The notes below the pieces were generated by a model. The model was not told the DNA's origin, did not search any database, and saw nothing but the letters and a program-made list of their open reading frames with translations. Positions 1-10,287 of a stretch of 64,000 bases of DNA are shown here, piece by piece. The DNA comes from Thelephora terrestris. Lineage: Eukaryota; Basidiomycota; Agaricomycetes; Thelephorales; Thelephoraceae. A program made the position numbers and the translations under genes. Each line of letters starts with the position of its first letter. Positions within the stretch are counted from its first letter, which is position 1. The stretch is from assembly GCA_015956445.1 (NCBI GenBank), contig WIUZ02000001.1, positions 4,464,001 through 4,528,000 on the forward strand. Direction: 5' to 3'.

Positions 1-267
1 TCACCAAAAATTCCACATTAAATACAAAAAACTTATGAAATTATTTCAAATTATTTCCTCAATTAAACAACCCATAATTCAAAATAAACATATTTTTGGC
101 TCCTAAAAATGCATAAAAATTCCAAAAATTGTCAAAAATTCCTAACATGAATAAAATCTTTAACTACCAATATCAACTATAGTCACAGTAACTAGGTAAG
201 CCACAAATTTCCTACAATCTTCATTACAAAATTAAGCATAGATCTGTTCGTGGTCATAGCCTAACCA

Positions 268-500
268 TAAACCTAACCTGCCCTAAACCTAACCTGCCCT
301 AAACCTAACCTGCCCTAAACCTAACCTGCCCTAAACCTAACCCCAACCCTAATCTAACCTAAACCTAAACCTAACCCCAATCCTAATCTAACCTAAACCT
401 AACCTCACCTACCCTAACCTAACCTAATCTAACCTAAACCCAACCTAACCTCACCTAACCTAAACCTAACCTGACCTAACCTAACTCAATCCAAAAAACC
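268..500 (-). repeat. Telomere-like degenerate repeat, left arm
   Basis: The plus strand shows CCTAAA/CCTAACC units, including a run of a 16-base unit (CCTAACCTGCCCTAAA) near 268-340, then looser CCTAA-type repeats. The C-rich strand is the plus strand, as at the left end of a chromosome with TTAGGG telomeres. It is degenerate and embedded in the hairpin arm, so it is interstitial, not a live telomere. Confidence 0.85.
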
Positions 501-1664
501 TACAGTGGTTCACTTAACCTATCTTATCCTTATCTTATCTGATCTTATCTGATCTAATTGACCTAACCCTGTCCAACCTAACCTCAACCTAACCCAGAAC
601 ACCTAACCTAGTTCACTAACCTGACTTGGCCTGGCCTGGCCAAATCTGACCCAATCTTATCTAACCTGTCCTTATCTTATCTTATCTTATCTTATCTTAT
701 CTTATCTTGTCTAATCCAGTCTAACCTTATCTGACCTTGATCTAAAATTCTTTAACCCACCCTGTTACAGCCCAACCTCACCCAACTCACCAACATGTGG
801 GTTGGGCTACAGGAACACAATGTGAACCACAACCCCCCATGCTGTGTGCACAACCATCACTCAAGCACTCCTATCTGCTGGATCCACCTGTCAGTAGACC
901 TACAAGCCCACAGACCCACACACATATAGACCTATAACTCAGTGGAAATGTCAATTAACCAAACCTGCCCACTGACCACCCTCACTCCATCACTGTCAAA
1001 ATACTGCAGCTTGCACACAGCTCAAGTCTATCCACAAGGCTGACCACAGGTTGGTTGGGGAACACTACCAAGTTATAGGACTATGAACTTGTAGGCCTGT
1101 GAGTTTATGGGCCCAACCATATGGGTGAACTTGAGTTGTGTGCAAGCTGCAGTATTTTGACAGTGATGGAGTGAGGGTGGTCAGTGGGCAGGTTTGGTTA
1201 ATTGACATTTCCACTGAGTTATAGGTCTATATGTGTGTGGGTCTGTGGGCTTGTAGGTCTACTGACAGGTGGATCCAGCAGATAGGAGTGCTTGAGTGAT
1301 GGTTGTGCACACAGCATGGGGGGTTGTGGTTCACATTGTGTTCCTGTAGCCCAACCCACATGTTGGTGAGTTGGGTGAGGTTGGGCTGTAACAGGGTGGG
1401 TTAAAGAATTTTAGATCAAGGTCAGATAAGGTTAGACTGGATTAGACAAGATAAGATAAGATAAGATAAGATAAGATAAGATAAGGACAGGTTAGATAAG
1501 ATTGGGTCAGATTTGGCCAGGCCAGGCCAAGTCAGGTTAGTGAACTAGGTTAGGTGTTCTGGGTTAGGTTGAGGTTAGGTTGGACAGGGTTAGGTCAATT
1601 AGATCAGATAAGATAAGGATAAGATAGGTTAAGTGAACCACTGTAGGTTTTTTTGGATTGAGTT

Positions 1665-1980
1665 AGGTTAGGTCAGGTTAGGTTTAGGTTAGGTGAGGTT
1701 AGGTTTGGGTTTAGGTTAGATTAGGTTAGGTTAGGGTAGGTGAGGTTAGGTTTAGGTTAGATTAGGATTGGGGTTAGGTTTAGGTTTAGGTTAGATTAGG
1801 GTTGGGATTAGGTTTAGGGCAGGTTAGGTTTAGGGCAGGTTAGGTTTAGGGCAGGTTAGGTTTAGGGCAGGTTAGGTTTAGGGCAGGTTAGGTTTAGGGC
1901 AGGTTTAGGGCAGGTTTAGGTTAGGTTAGGTTAGGTTTAGAGCAGGTTTAGGTTTAGGGCAGGTTCAGGTTTATGGTTAG
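1665..1980 (+). repeat. Telomere-like degenerate repeat, right arm
   Basis: G-rich mirror of the left-arm tract, with about eight TTAGGGCAGG-containing units near 1808-1970. It has more units than the left arm, which accounts for the unequal arm lengths. The G-rich strand points right, so the two tracts point away from the palindrome centre. Confidence 0.85.
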
Positions 1981-2458
1981 GCTATGACCACGAACAGATC
2001 TATGCTTAATTTTGTAATGAAGATTGTAGGAAATTTGTGGCTTACCTAGTTACTGTGACTATAGTTGATATTGGTAATTAAAGATTTTATTCATGTTAGG
2101 AATTTTTGACAATTTTTGGAATTTTTATGCATTTTTAGGAGCCAAAAATATGTTTATTTTGAATTTATGGGTTGTTTAATTGAGGAAATAATTTGAAATA
2201 ATTTTCATAAGTTTTTTGTATTTAATGTGGAATTTTTGGTGATTTTTTCGGAAATTTTCCAGCATTTTCCAGCCAGTAAAAGGATTTATTTGAGTATTTC
2301 TGGGTTTTAATTGAGATTTTTGATGCTTTCTGGACCTGTGGGAATTTTTTCAGTATTTTTTGGGATTTTTCTGGCATTTTTCCGAGGTTTCTGGCATATA
2401 ATTTCCTTTTTGGGAAAATTTCTTTTTTGGTAATTTTTGCCAAAACCATTTCTGAGTT

Positions 2459-2830
2459 GCTTATGTAAGCCATCAAATTTCCTATTTTGGAAAGTCTTTC
2501 CTAAAAAGGAAATTTCCTTTTTTGGTAATTTTCTCCAGAACCATTTCTGAGTCGCTTATGTAATCCATTAAATTGCCTTTTTTGGAAATTTCATTCCAAA
2601 ACTGTTTCTGAGTTGCTTATGTAAGCCATCAAAATTTCCTTTTTTGGTAATCCATCAAATATTTCCCAAAAAGGAATTTCCTTTTTGGGAAAGACCCCCC
2701 CAAAAGCTTTTTTGAAACACTTATGTAAGCCATCAAAACTTTCCTTTTTTGGTTGGTCACATGACCTGATTACATAAGCAACATCCACTTTTTTTCAGTC
2801 ATGTGACTCGCTTATGTCAGCCATCAACCT
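2459..2830. repeat. Five-copy degenerate array around CTTATGTAAGCCATCAA
   Basis: The word CTTATGTAAGCCATCAA, or a close variant, starts at about 2460, 2555, 2615, 2720 and 2811. Between copies lie short inverted AT-rich words of the GGAAATTTCC / CCTTTTTTGG kind. Spacing varies from 60 to 115 bases, so this is a decayed tandem array. No gene is visible in 2242-2900; short minus-strand open frames there are repeat translations. Confidence 0.7.
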
Positions 2831-3006
2831 TTCCTTTTTGGTATATTCACTAAACCGTGGGAGTTTCATTTTTGGTATTTCTGGCCATTTAATCTTTTTT
2901 ATTAGGTAAGCGCACCCAGCCTGGCACACCAGGCATGACCCACTTTTACAAAAGCTTTTTTAACTGGCAGAATTGCATTTGGCTCGAAGTTAACTAACTT
3001 GACCTT

Positions 3007-3854
3007 TTGCAAAAAGTAAGCCAAAGCTGCTGCGCAGATACAGTGCTTGGGCTCTTCCTCGATGCCGCCTCCGTCCACGGGATACCCAGCCGTGTAAGGG
3101 GAGACCATGGTACAGAGAATGTGAGAGTGGCAGAGTGGATGGAGGAGAACCAGGGCACAGGGAGGGGGTCTTATATCTGGGGGAGGTTAATTAGCCCGTT
3201 TTCTGCCTTTTGAGATTGCAGTTCTCACAACCCTTCCTTGATAGAAGCGTCCACAACAGTCGGATTGAAAGGATCTGGTACGACGTCACTGAGGGGTTTG
3301 GTGGAAAGTGGAAGAACCTTTTCACCGACCTAGAGGCCAACGAAGGGCTAGATGTCGACAACCCAGCTCACATTTGGCTCCTCCAACACCTTTTCCTGAA
3401 CCAAATCAACCAGGACTCTCTTTCGTGGGCGGAAGCTTGGAATAACCATAAGCTCCAGATTAGAGGTGAACCGCAACAGACCCCGCATGAAATGTTCTTT
3501 TTCAGTATGATTGAGGACGGCCCTCGAGGTCTCAACGGCCCGCGTCAGGGGGACCAGGATGGTTTAGAAGGTGGGGACCTGTATTTGTACGGGGTCGATT
3601 GGGAGGTTATGGAAGACGATGAGCTCATGACCAATCACCGTTATTACAATCCCACCCCGCCCGACAATCCATTCAGCACCGCTCCCTCTTCCCTATCCGA
3701 GGTAGAATGCACCCCCCCAAACTGTCCTCTCTCTGCCGAGGGTGTTAGTCAGCTGGATCGTTACCTCTCCCAAGTCGCAGACGTTGACTCACAAAGCATG
3801 CTCGTCCGAAGAACTATCTGGATTCAAGCCCTCCGCGCTTGTAGTCAGATTTAA
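3007..3854 (+). CDS. Integrase-like (rve/DDE) transposase, 5'-truncated
   Basis: Two exons, 3007-3185 and 3245-3854, joined across a 59-base GT-AG intron that keeps frame. Exon 1 reads ASVHGIPSRVRGDHGTENV then GTGRGSYIWGR, and exon 2 continues SVHNSRIERIWYDV. This is the second half of the integrase-type catalytic core that is very common in agaricomycete genomes, with the internal Asp (GDHGTEN) and the RIERIW segment. The segment expected upstream, with the first catalytic Asp, is missing; the sequence before 3007 is AT-rich repeat, so the gene is probably truncated or its first exon lost. The tail after about residue 120 is acidic and poorly conserved. It is probably a relic of a DNA transposon. 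Confidence 0.65.
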
Positions 3855-3927
3855 TAGGTTTCTGCCGCCCTGGGGGTTGGTCGATAATATAATCCAACAT
3901 ATGTTTACCGATGTACAAATCTTCGAC

Positions 3928-5205
3928 CTAAGACTCCTCTGCATACTCCAGACCACCTTGTAAAACAGGTCTGAGCTCAGCACTCGACAACTGACGACCT
4001 GATTGAGAGAACTCGGTGCACTTACCTTGGTTGGCTTCCTGCACCATTGCTGAAAGCAACGGCTTAAGCTCTGTATTCCCGTACCTCGTTGTGGTCCAAT
4101 CTACAGGAAGCAGCTTGTCTCTGTCCCCCACCCACAAACCCACTACACTCCAAGCAGCTCGGTGTGCATCAAGCCCAAAACTTGCCCCACCCCTGTGCTC
4201 AACATAAGATTGGAGGGACATGATCCTGTTGTACATAGTCAACTTATTTCTCCAGGTGGTCGACGAGTAAGTTAGACCCATGCTGTCTATGAAATAATCC
4301 AGAGTAAGAGGGTATCGACCCCCTGCGCTGGTGCAAAACTCTCCCTTGCTGATTCTGTTATTGCTCCGGACCTTGATTCCTAGTGCTTCCACTGCGTGAA
4401 GTAGGAGTACAGAATCGACAAAGTCCCTGTAAGCAGTGCCCCACCCGGTATCTTGGTTGTCCCGGATCATTTGAACCAGCCATCCAAACTGGGCTCGCAT
4501 CTCTGCCACTGTCTGACGTTCCTCCTCCTCCTCCTCTTCGTTGACAGGAAGAGACACAACAGGAGAAGGTGGACCCCAACCTGTAATTGACGAGTGTTCT
4601 GGAAATAGATCAGGGGCCGGAGAGGGAGACCTTCTATCCAAAACAGAGCTGCCTTCCAAGAACAAAGGAAGAGGTGAACAGCTGGATCTTTGTTCTCCAG
4701 CCGGCGGGTCTGGAAACAAGATCAACTTTCATTCCTTCAACGAGGACCTGAGAGTCACCTTCAGCGGAGGATTCCATTGGCCCTGGCCAGTCTGTGCCGT
4801 AGGTAAAAAGATTCTCAAACAGAGAGGAAGCGGTCATTGAGGTTGGGACGGCGCCTTCGTGAGTGTGAGACTCCAGTATCTCGGAAGGGGGTTCCTGGGG
4901 ATTCGGAGAAACTTGGTTGGGATTTGAAGAGGCTTCCTCGGGCTGCGAAGCTGTTTCATCGGGATGCGAAGCTGTTTCATCGGGATCTGAAGCTGTTTCT
5001 TCAGGATTCAATGGAGTTCATAGGAGCGAGATGTTATCCTGAAAAGCTCCGGGGTAGTCGAGAACTGTGCTTCCATACCATCCGCCCGGGCGCGTTCTAC
5101 CTGCGCTTCTGTCAGCGTAAAAGCCTCCCGACGGTTGATGTTTTGCCTTCGGCGGCGACTAGATCTTCTTAGGAGAGGCTCATCGGATTGTTCTCCACCT
5201 TGCAT
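3928..5205 (-). CDS. Unidentified protein, at least three exons
   Basis: Starts at the ATG at 5205. Three overlapping minus-strand frames join cleanly through two GT-AG introns: 5078-4993 (86 nt, donor GTATGG) and 4758-4710 (49 nt, donor GTGACT, acceptor TTTCCAG). The N-terminus is basic (RRSSRRRRQ); then comes a Ser/Pro/Glu-rich stretch with a short DPDETASHPDETASQ repeat. The C-terminal half (4560-3928) looks folded: an acidic E-run followed by MRAQFGWLVQMI, TAYRDFVDSVLLLHAVEALGIKV and TYSSTTWRNKLTMYNRIMSLQ. A perfect donor (GTAAGTG, near 4022) close to the end hints at one more intron, so the C-terminus is uncertain. I do not recognise the family. It lies beside the integrase-like relic on the opposite strand. 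Confidence 0.5.
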
Positions 5206-5813
5206 TTTGACTTTTGGTGGGGTGCCGGGGATGGGAGATACGCAGAAAATGGCACTATTCCCTGACAGCCCAAAATGAAGTCACGTGAGCCTGTGAAGTT
5301 TTTGGCCGCCAGGAGCCTTTGTAGGTCACAGAGGAAGTCGGAAGGCCGTTTCAAAAATGCAGTCTAAGTGAAGAGGAGATCCGTCGTATCTGCTGGCTGA
5401 AAAAATTGGGGGACTGGCAATGCGTATGTACTTGAAAATTGAGGGGGGGGGGGGGGAAACCAGGGGCGAGGTGGAAGATATTCTAGACAATCGCAGGAAA
5501 GTTACAAGGTTGCTATTGAACACTCCTTTGTCAAAAATTCCCTCCCGATGATCCTCCACTTATCGAAAAACTGCTTTGTTTGGGACTGGTATCTCAGGTT
5601 TTTTGCCCATTGTCTCGTAGCATATGGTTGGGTTCTGCCCTCTTGGATTTTCTTGAGATGCCCCTGGAACCATCTTTCACACAACGGCGTCCAGCACCCA
5701 AAATCAAGACCGGATCCTTCCCAGGTGTTAACCTTGGGCCACCAAGACAAGTCCTTCGTCTGATTCCCCTTCCCTGCTCCAGGGTGAGCTCGACGAAGTT
5801 GGTTGAAGTGAAA
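5206..5813. other. Intergenic, nothing recognised
   Basis: Contains a G-run at about 5443-5455. Short frames on both strands show no family resemblance and no splice logic. Confidence 0.5.
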
Positions 5814-8095
5814 TCACCAACCGGTTAGGATCTCGTAACCTCCGACAAGGTAAAACCACTCGCCCTCGGTAAGCTCGTGACGCCAGTACTCCTTCTTCTC
5901 CACCTTCAAAGAGGACCCTGAGTCGGGATAGGTGTCGAGTATGATGTCGAAGGACCCTTCTATCCCGAGCACCTCTATAGCAATTCGCCAGGCAATCCCC
6001 CCCCGAGAAAAGGCCGCTGCTGCAACGTAAGGACGTTCATGGAAGAGGGTCCGGACCCTCGACATGTAGGCCCCGAAATCCTCTGGGTTGAGCTGCCAAT
6101 TTTCTTCCCGGACAGGAAATGTGAGGATGTTGAAGTTTGGGGGAACAGAAGGTCCGGCAGCTGGGTACAAGAGGGTGAACTTTGAACCGTTGAGCAAAAG
6201 GTAGTTCAAGTGGCTTTCGAGCTTCGCCGCAGTCCCTGCTCTCCATACCTCAAGAACGGACAAGGGATGGTGGAACACCAACTGCCTCGAGTCGCCCGCA
6301 TCGATGAAAGTGAAAACTTCGCCCTGGGTGGAAAGCTCGACTGAACTTGAGACAATCATCGTGTTTCTGATTCCATTCTTCCAGGTCTGTTGAAACCTCT
6401 CATCGTGGGGAGAATTTTTGCTGAGGTCAGAATGTCCATCGGGGAGCTGGCCAGAGAGGATGCAGGTGATGAAATTATTGAGGTGTTCTGCCTTTTCTTC
6501 GGACGGCTCCAAACCGAGGATTCGGTGTGATTGTGCCTTATCGAATGGAAAGATGACGGGGTGGGTCGAGGTGGGATCGCAAGTTAGATAACCGTATCGG
6601 CGGTATAAGAACTCGAGCGGCGAAGGGTTTTGGTCAGGGAGGGTGGCGGGCGGGCCGGGTTCTGCGTACCAGCGCCCCAGAATAAGGGGGTCGTTGTTGT
6701 TTACTCCTTCGTCCAGGTCATCCGGTGGTCCAGTCTCAACTGCGGGTGCCCACTTGAAAGGACAGTAGTCCCAAAAGTTACGTCGTGGATCGAAGACCAT
6801 CGCCTCTTCGTACCAAAGTTCCCAGCTCTCTGCAACTACGGACCGGTCCTGTAGAATTCTAAAAAACCCACCAGAATCGCAGGCCTCCCAGACGTAGACC
6901 CTTGCTCCAGACTTTCCGGGAGCATGAAACTTTAGGGTGTTCCGTTCCCGAGACAGCCAGGCCTTCTTCTCGTCATCGGACGCAGTCTCAAAATGATTCT
7001 TATCAGCTTCCTCTCGTTCTCGGAAGAAGGATTCCCAACTCCTGTACCATCGACCGCCAGTTGGAATGCGAGTGGGGGGGTCGGCGATTCGGGACGGACA
7101 GGGGTGTTGAGGTTGACATCGTCGGTCGACAGCTCTGAGGGTGGGTTGTTGCAAGGAACCGGCAAAGAATCTGTTGGGTTGGCTGGAAGGGAGGGAGCGG
7201 CGGCAGGTTTGGCGATCAGGGCTTCGTTGTGCTCAGCTGCCGCTTTGCGTTGGGCGTCGTAAACCTGCTGCCCAGTCGGCAACCAACTGTTTGCCACAAC
7301 AAAGCCCCCGTCCAATCTTTCGTAGGAATTGTGTTCGGGGAATAAAACCCAGATTGGAACGCCGAAGTTCAACGCATTTGAAAGCCATCTGACCGAGGTC
7401 GTACGGGGACGGACCCTCACGCCGACGAAATTCCTTTCCTTCCATTGCCTATAAACCGCATCCCAGACACTGTCTACCCAAACTGGCCCACATCGGGCCA
7501 AAAGGGCCTTCCACCAAAGCTGATCGACCAAGTTTTCGCCCCATTTGTACCGCATAGAGACCAAGTACACAAGGTACGCAAGCCTGTGGACAAATCCCTT
7601 TCTGCTCTTCTCCGAGGATATACTTGCTCCGCGCTGGGTTTTATGGCCTCGAGTGAACCCGAAGCGAACGGGCGATTCAGGTTCTACGTGGCCGAGCTCC
7701 ACTAGCATTCCCCCGCTGACTACTTCGATGGAAGCGGTTAGCTTGTCGTCCAGAGATGCCCAGAGTATACGAGTGTCCTCGTCCAAGAACCACCGCCCGT
7801 CTTTTTGAACGTAGTCCCGGGTTTGGCGCTTGAGGGGCTCCAGAAGGTGACTTTGGAACGGACGTTCCTTTGGGAGGTATGCGTGGTAGTCCATGCCCTC
7901 CTTGATCCAACTAAGTCTAGCCGGCAAGTTGGGGCTTACTCCAGGGGCCTCGGCAACAGAGGCAGGCAGATAGCTTTCGAACGATGTCACAACATCTTTC
8001 ATGTTTGGGCAAAAGACCCGGAGGGATGACTTTTCTCCTGAGGGGAAGAGGGTCAATTGATTAGGCATGACAAGAATCTGCCATTCAAGCGTCAT
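5814..8095 (-). CDS. Unidentified large basidiomycete protein, frame change at a C7 run
   Basis: Two long minus-strand frames (8095 to about 7075 and about 7075 to 5814) make one product of roughly 755 residues. The start is the ATG at 8095, or the ATG at 8068 just before a Met-Pro-Asn-Gln run. The first half carries tryptophan-rich conserved stretches (LVDQLWWKALLARCGPVWVD; NALNFGVPIWVLFPEH) that resemble lineage-specific hypothetical proteins of Agaricomycetes. A Pro-rich linker follows, then GGRWYRSWESFFREREE, a segment with DYCPFKWAP, and a C-terminal domain ending FYLVGGYEILTGW. The frame switches where the plus strand has seven G (7074-7080) with no good splice pair nearby, so either a one-base indel or a sequencing slip is likely. 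Function unknown. Confidence 0.55.
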
Positions 8096-8589
8096 CAGCC
8101 ACGTACAACCCCTGCCGATGCAAGGATCAAAGACGAACCTTTATTTGGGGTTTGAAATTCTGTGGGGCTGGTTTCGGTCAAAGTTTTTCGCGTCCTACGA
8201 ATCAGAGGCACGGGGAGGGCGGAAAGGAGATGTCGGGCCAAGCAGGAAGCAGCGAGCTTAAATCGGGAGGAGGGCACGGTCGTCACGTGAACCGTAGGCA
8301 AATTGCTTCAGAGTCCGAGTCCGTAAATATTACTCATTACATAACGATACGAGGGGAGGTCGGTTTTGTGAATACAGAAAATGCCATTCTAGAAGACGAC
8401 ATAAAACGAGCTCGTGAGGAGTTCAGGGAGGACTGGTAGGCTGCCTAAGTGACGATCGGGAAACAACCGAGAAATACCATTCAACGGACACGAATGGACA
8501 ATACTTGCTGACAATAAAGCCATGTCGTCGGCTAGGTAGACCCCAAAGTGGAAAAACCACCCAAGAGGACCTAGAGCAGTTGGCAAGGA
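8096..8589. other. Intergenic, upstream of the 5814-8095 gene
   Basis: Holds the probable promoter of the minus-strand gene ending at 8095 and the left edge of the repeat block that follows. No gene seen. Confidence 0.4.
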
Positions 8590-9250
8590 TGAGAGAAACC
8601 CTCTGACAAGATATCGCATTGTTGACAAGCTGAAAGCCCCCAGAACCCACAGCAGCCAGAGCCGCGCAAACCGACAGGCGGTGAACACGGACAGAAGCAA
8701 ACCTCCGACGAGATAGCAACGTCGTTGACGAGGCGAAACCCCCAGAACCCACAACAGCTAGAGCCGCGTAAACCGAGAGGCGGTGAACGCGGACAGAAGC
8801 AAACCTCCGACGAGATAGCAACGTCGTTGACGAGGTGAAAGCCCCCAGAACCCACAGTAGCCGGAGCCACGCAAACCGACAGGCGGTGAACGCAGACAGA
8901 AGCAAACCTCCGACGCAACAGCGTCTCTTTGACGAGGTACAAAGTTCCAGCACAGTTCACACCTGATATATCAGGTGAGAACGAGTGCGACGGGGAGGTG
9001 CGAGATCCAGTTCACACCCGATAATTCAGGTGAGAACGAGCACAATGGGGAGCGGATGACGCACAAAGCGTTCAAGAAAAGGGGGCACAGACGACGGGCA
9101 GGAACCCTCTTGAGGAGGGGTAGAAGTTGTTGCCATCCGACAAACCAGAGGCAACACCAAAGGGGAGGAGAAGGCGGGATATGGATTTGAAGAGGGAATT
9201 GCCGAGTTTCGATTGGCGATCGGTGCCACGAGGCTCTGAGCCATGCCAGA
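8590..9250 (+). repeat. Terminal repeat block, copy a (minisatellite plus hinge)
   Basis: Outer part (about 8590-8950): three to four tandem units of the 102-bp minisatellite. Inner part (8960-9250): two copies of a hinge word of the form TTCACACCCGAT-AT-CAGGTGAGAACGAG, then a GATGACGCACAAAG motif, GTTGTTGCCATCCGAC and CGAGGCTCTGAGC. The same order is found at copy b and, inverted, at copies c and d. Long open frames here, in several frames, arise because the repeat period is a multiple of three. Confidence 0.8.
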
Positions 9251-10287
9251 GGTTAAACACTGAGAGGGGAGAAGCCTCAGGAGGGGCGGGACTCGGGTGG
9301 GACTTCAAGCTTCACCGGTTGCCTGTCAACGTAAGAAATAGCCGAGCCGAAGTCCCGTTGATCGGTGGCCATGGTGCCATTCTTGATTTAGGTAATCGGA
9401 AGCGCCGGTTTGCCGATTCACATGATGTTGTCGTTTTAGCCACTTGTCGGCGGAATGAGTACTTGTCCATGGTCCGGCAGATACAGAGTAGCAAGCTGGC
9501 TGGGAGAGAAAATGTAAGAACTGCCATTTTAAGCACCTTATCCCTCGAGGAGGAGGACGGAATGGACTGTGTTGAAGAGGGAGACGGAGCTGGGGAGAAA
9601 ATAGCCGAGCGAAGTTTGATAACCGGCGCTGCATGGTTCTCGGCGCTCCACAGATCAGGAAGCCAACCAGAGGGAAGCGGGTGCCACGCTGGGATGTTTG
9701 CGGTCCCCTGAGAGAGGCTGCACCAGTGAATCTGTCCAAGACAGTAAAGGATGTTGCTGTCCAATAGATCAGAGGCAAGTTTTTGGAGGAGGGGAGGGGA
9801 AGGGGAAGGTACTCGAGCGGGAGAAAGAGTGGAATATGCAATAGCCAAGCCGAAGTCCTGTTGGTCACAAGCTGCGGCACTGCACCCGATATAAGCGATC
9901 GGTGTGCAAAATACAATTGTAATAGTTGGGACGAAGGGATGGCGAACAAGGTTTGGGTTTGCAAAAGGTAGGTGCCCTTGCAAGTTGTCAATTGGGTGAC
10001 TATCCGTAGGAGTACATTAGACAAGGAATATAGATATCCGTCGTAGAAGGGTGCCAGTTGCCGAGTTTTGCGGTGTTCCTGAGCCTATGGAACGGTCGGG
10101 GTCCTGACACTTATTGACAGTTCCCTTAAACGACCTTAGATATCCATCTGGACTCGAGTGTACACCGTGTAAATCCTACGGACAGTCACCCAGTCACTCA
10201 TTCAATGAGTGTTTTTGCAACCCTGTACAGACAACAGACTGATTTACGACTGCCTCAAGAGGCAACAGCCGAGTAAAACCGTCGCAT
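9251..10287. other. Interior of repeat-bounded element, no gene recognised
   Basis: Open frames of 190-230 codons exist on both strands (9127-9711 +, 9312-10024 -) but contradict each other, are compositionally odd and show no conserved motif. The words GCCGAGCCGAAGTCC and CAAGCCGAAGTCCTG (near 9341 and 9852) suggest decayed repeats. Confidence 0.4.

Larger units (their letters stand above)
1..2241. repeat. Long inverted repeat (1-kb arms, 101-bp loop) with telomere-like tracts
   Basis: Bases 1-1027 reappear as their reverse complement at 1129-2241, leaving a unique centre of about 101 bases (1028-1128). The arms match almost base for base except that the right arm is about 85 bases longer, because it holds more telomere-like units. 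The left arm may continue beyond the window. Each arm runs from AT-rich sequence through TTAGGG-like repeats (268-500; 1665-1980) and a (TTATC)n microsatellite (about 670-710; 1450-1490) to a unique region near the centre. No coding sequence is seen. Confidence 0.95.

Noticed and set aside
1-2241. A live chromosome end
   Set aside because: The telomere-like units are degenerate, internal and mirrored; non-telomeric DNA continues on both sides.
2459-2830. CRISPR-like array
   Set aside because: Repeats are degenerate, spacing is irregular, and the genome is eukaryotic.
8389-8960. Overlapping minus-strand frames of 121-176 codons
   Set aside because: They translate the 102-bp minisatellite in two frames at once; the 34-residue periodicity comes from the DNA repeat.
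9127-10024. Frames of about 190-230 codons on both strands
   Set aside because: Mutually overlapping, no motif, no splice logic; treated as non-coding element interior.
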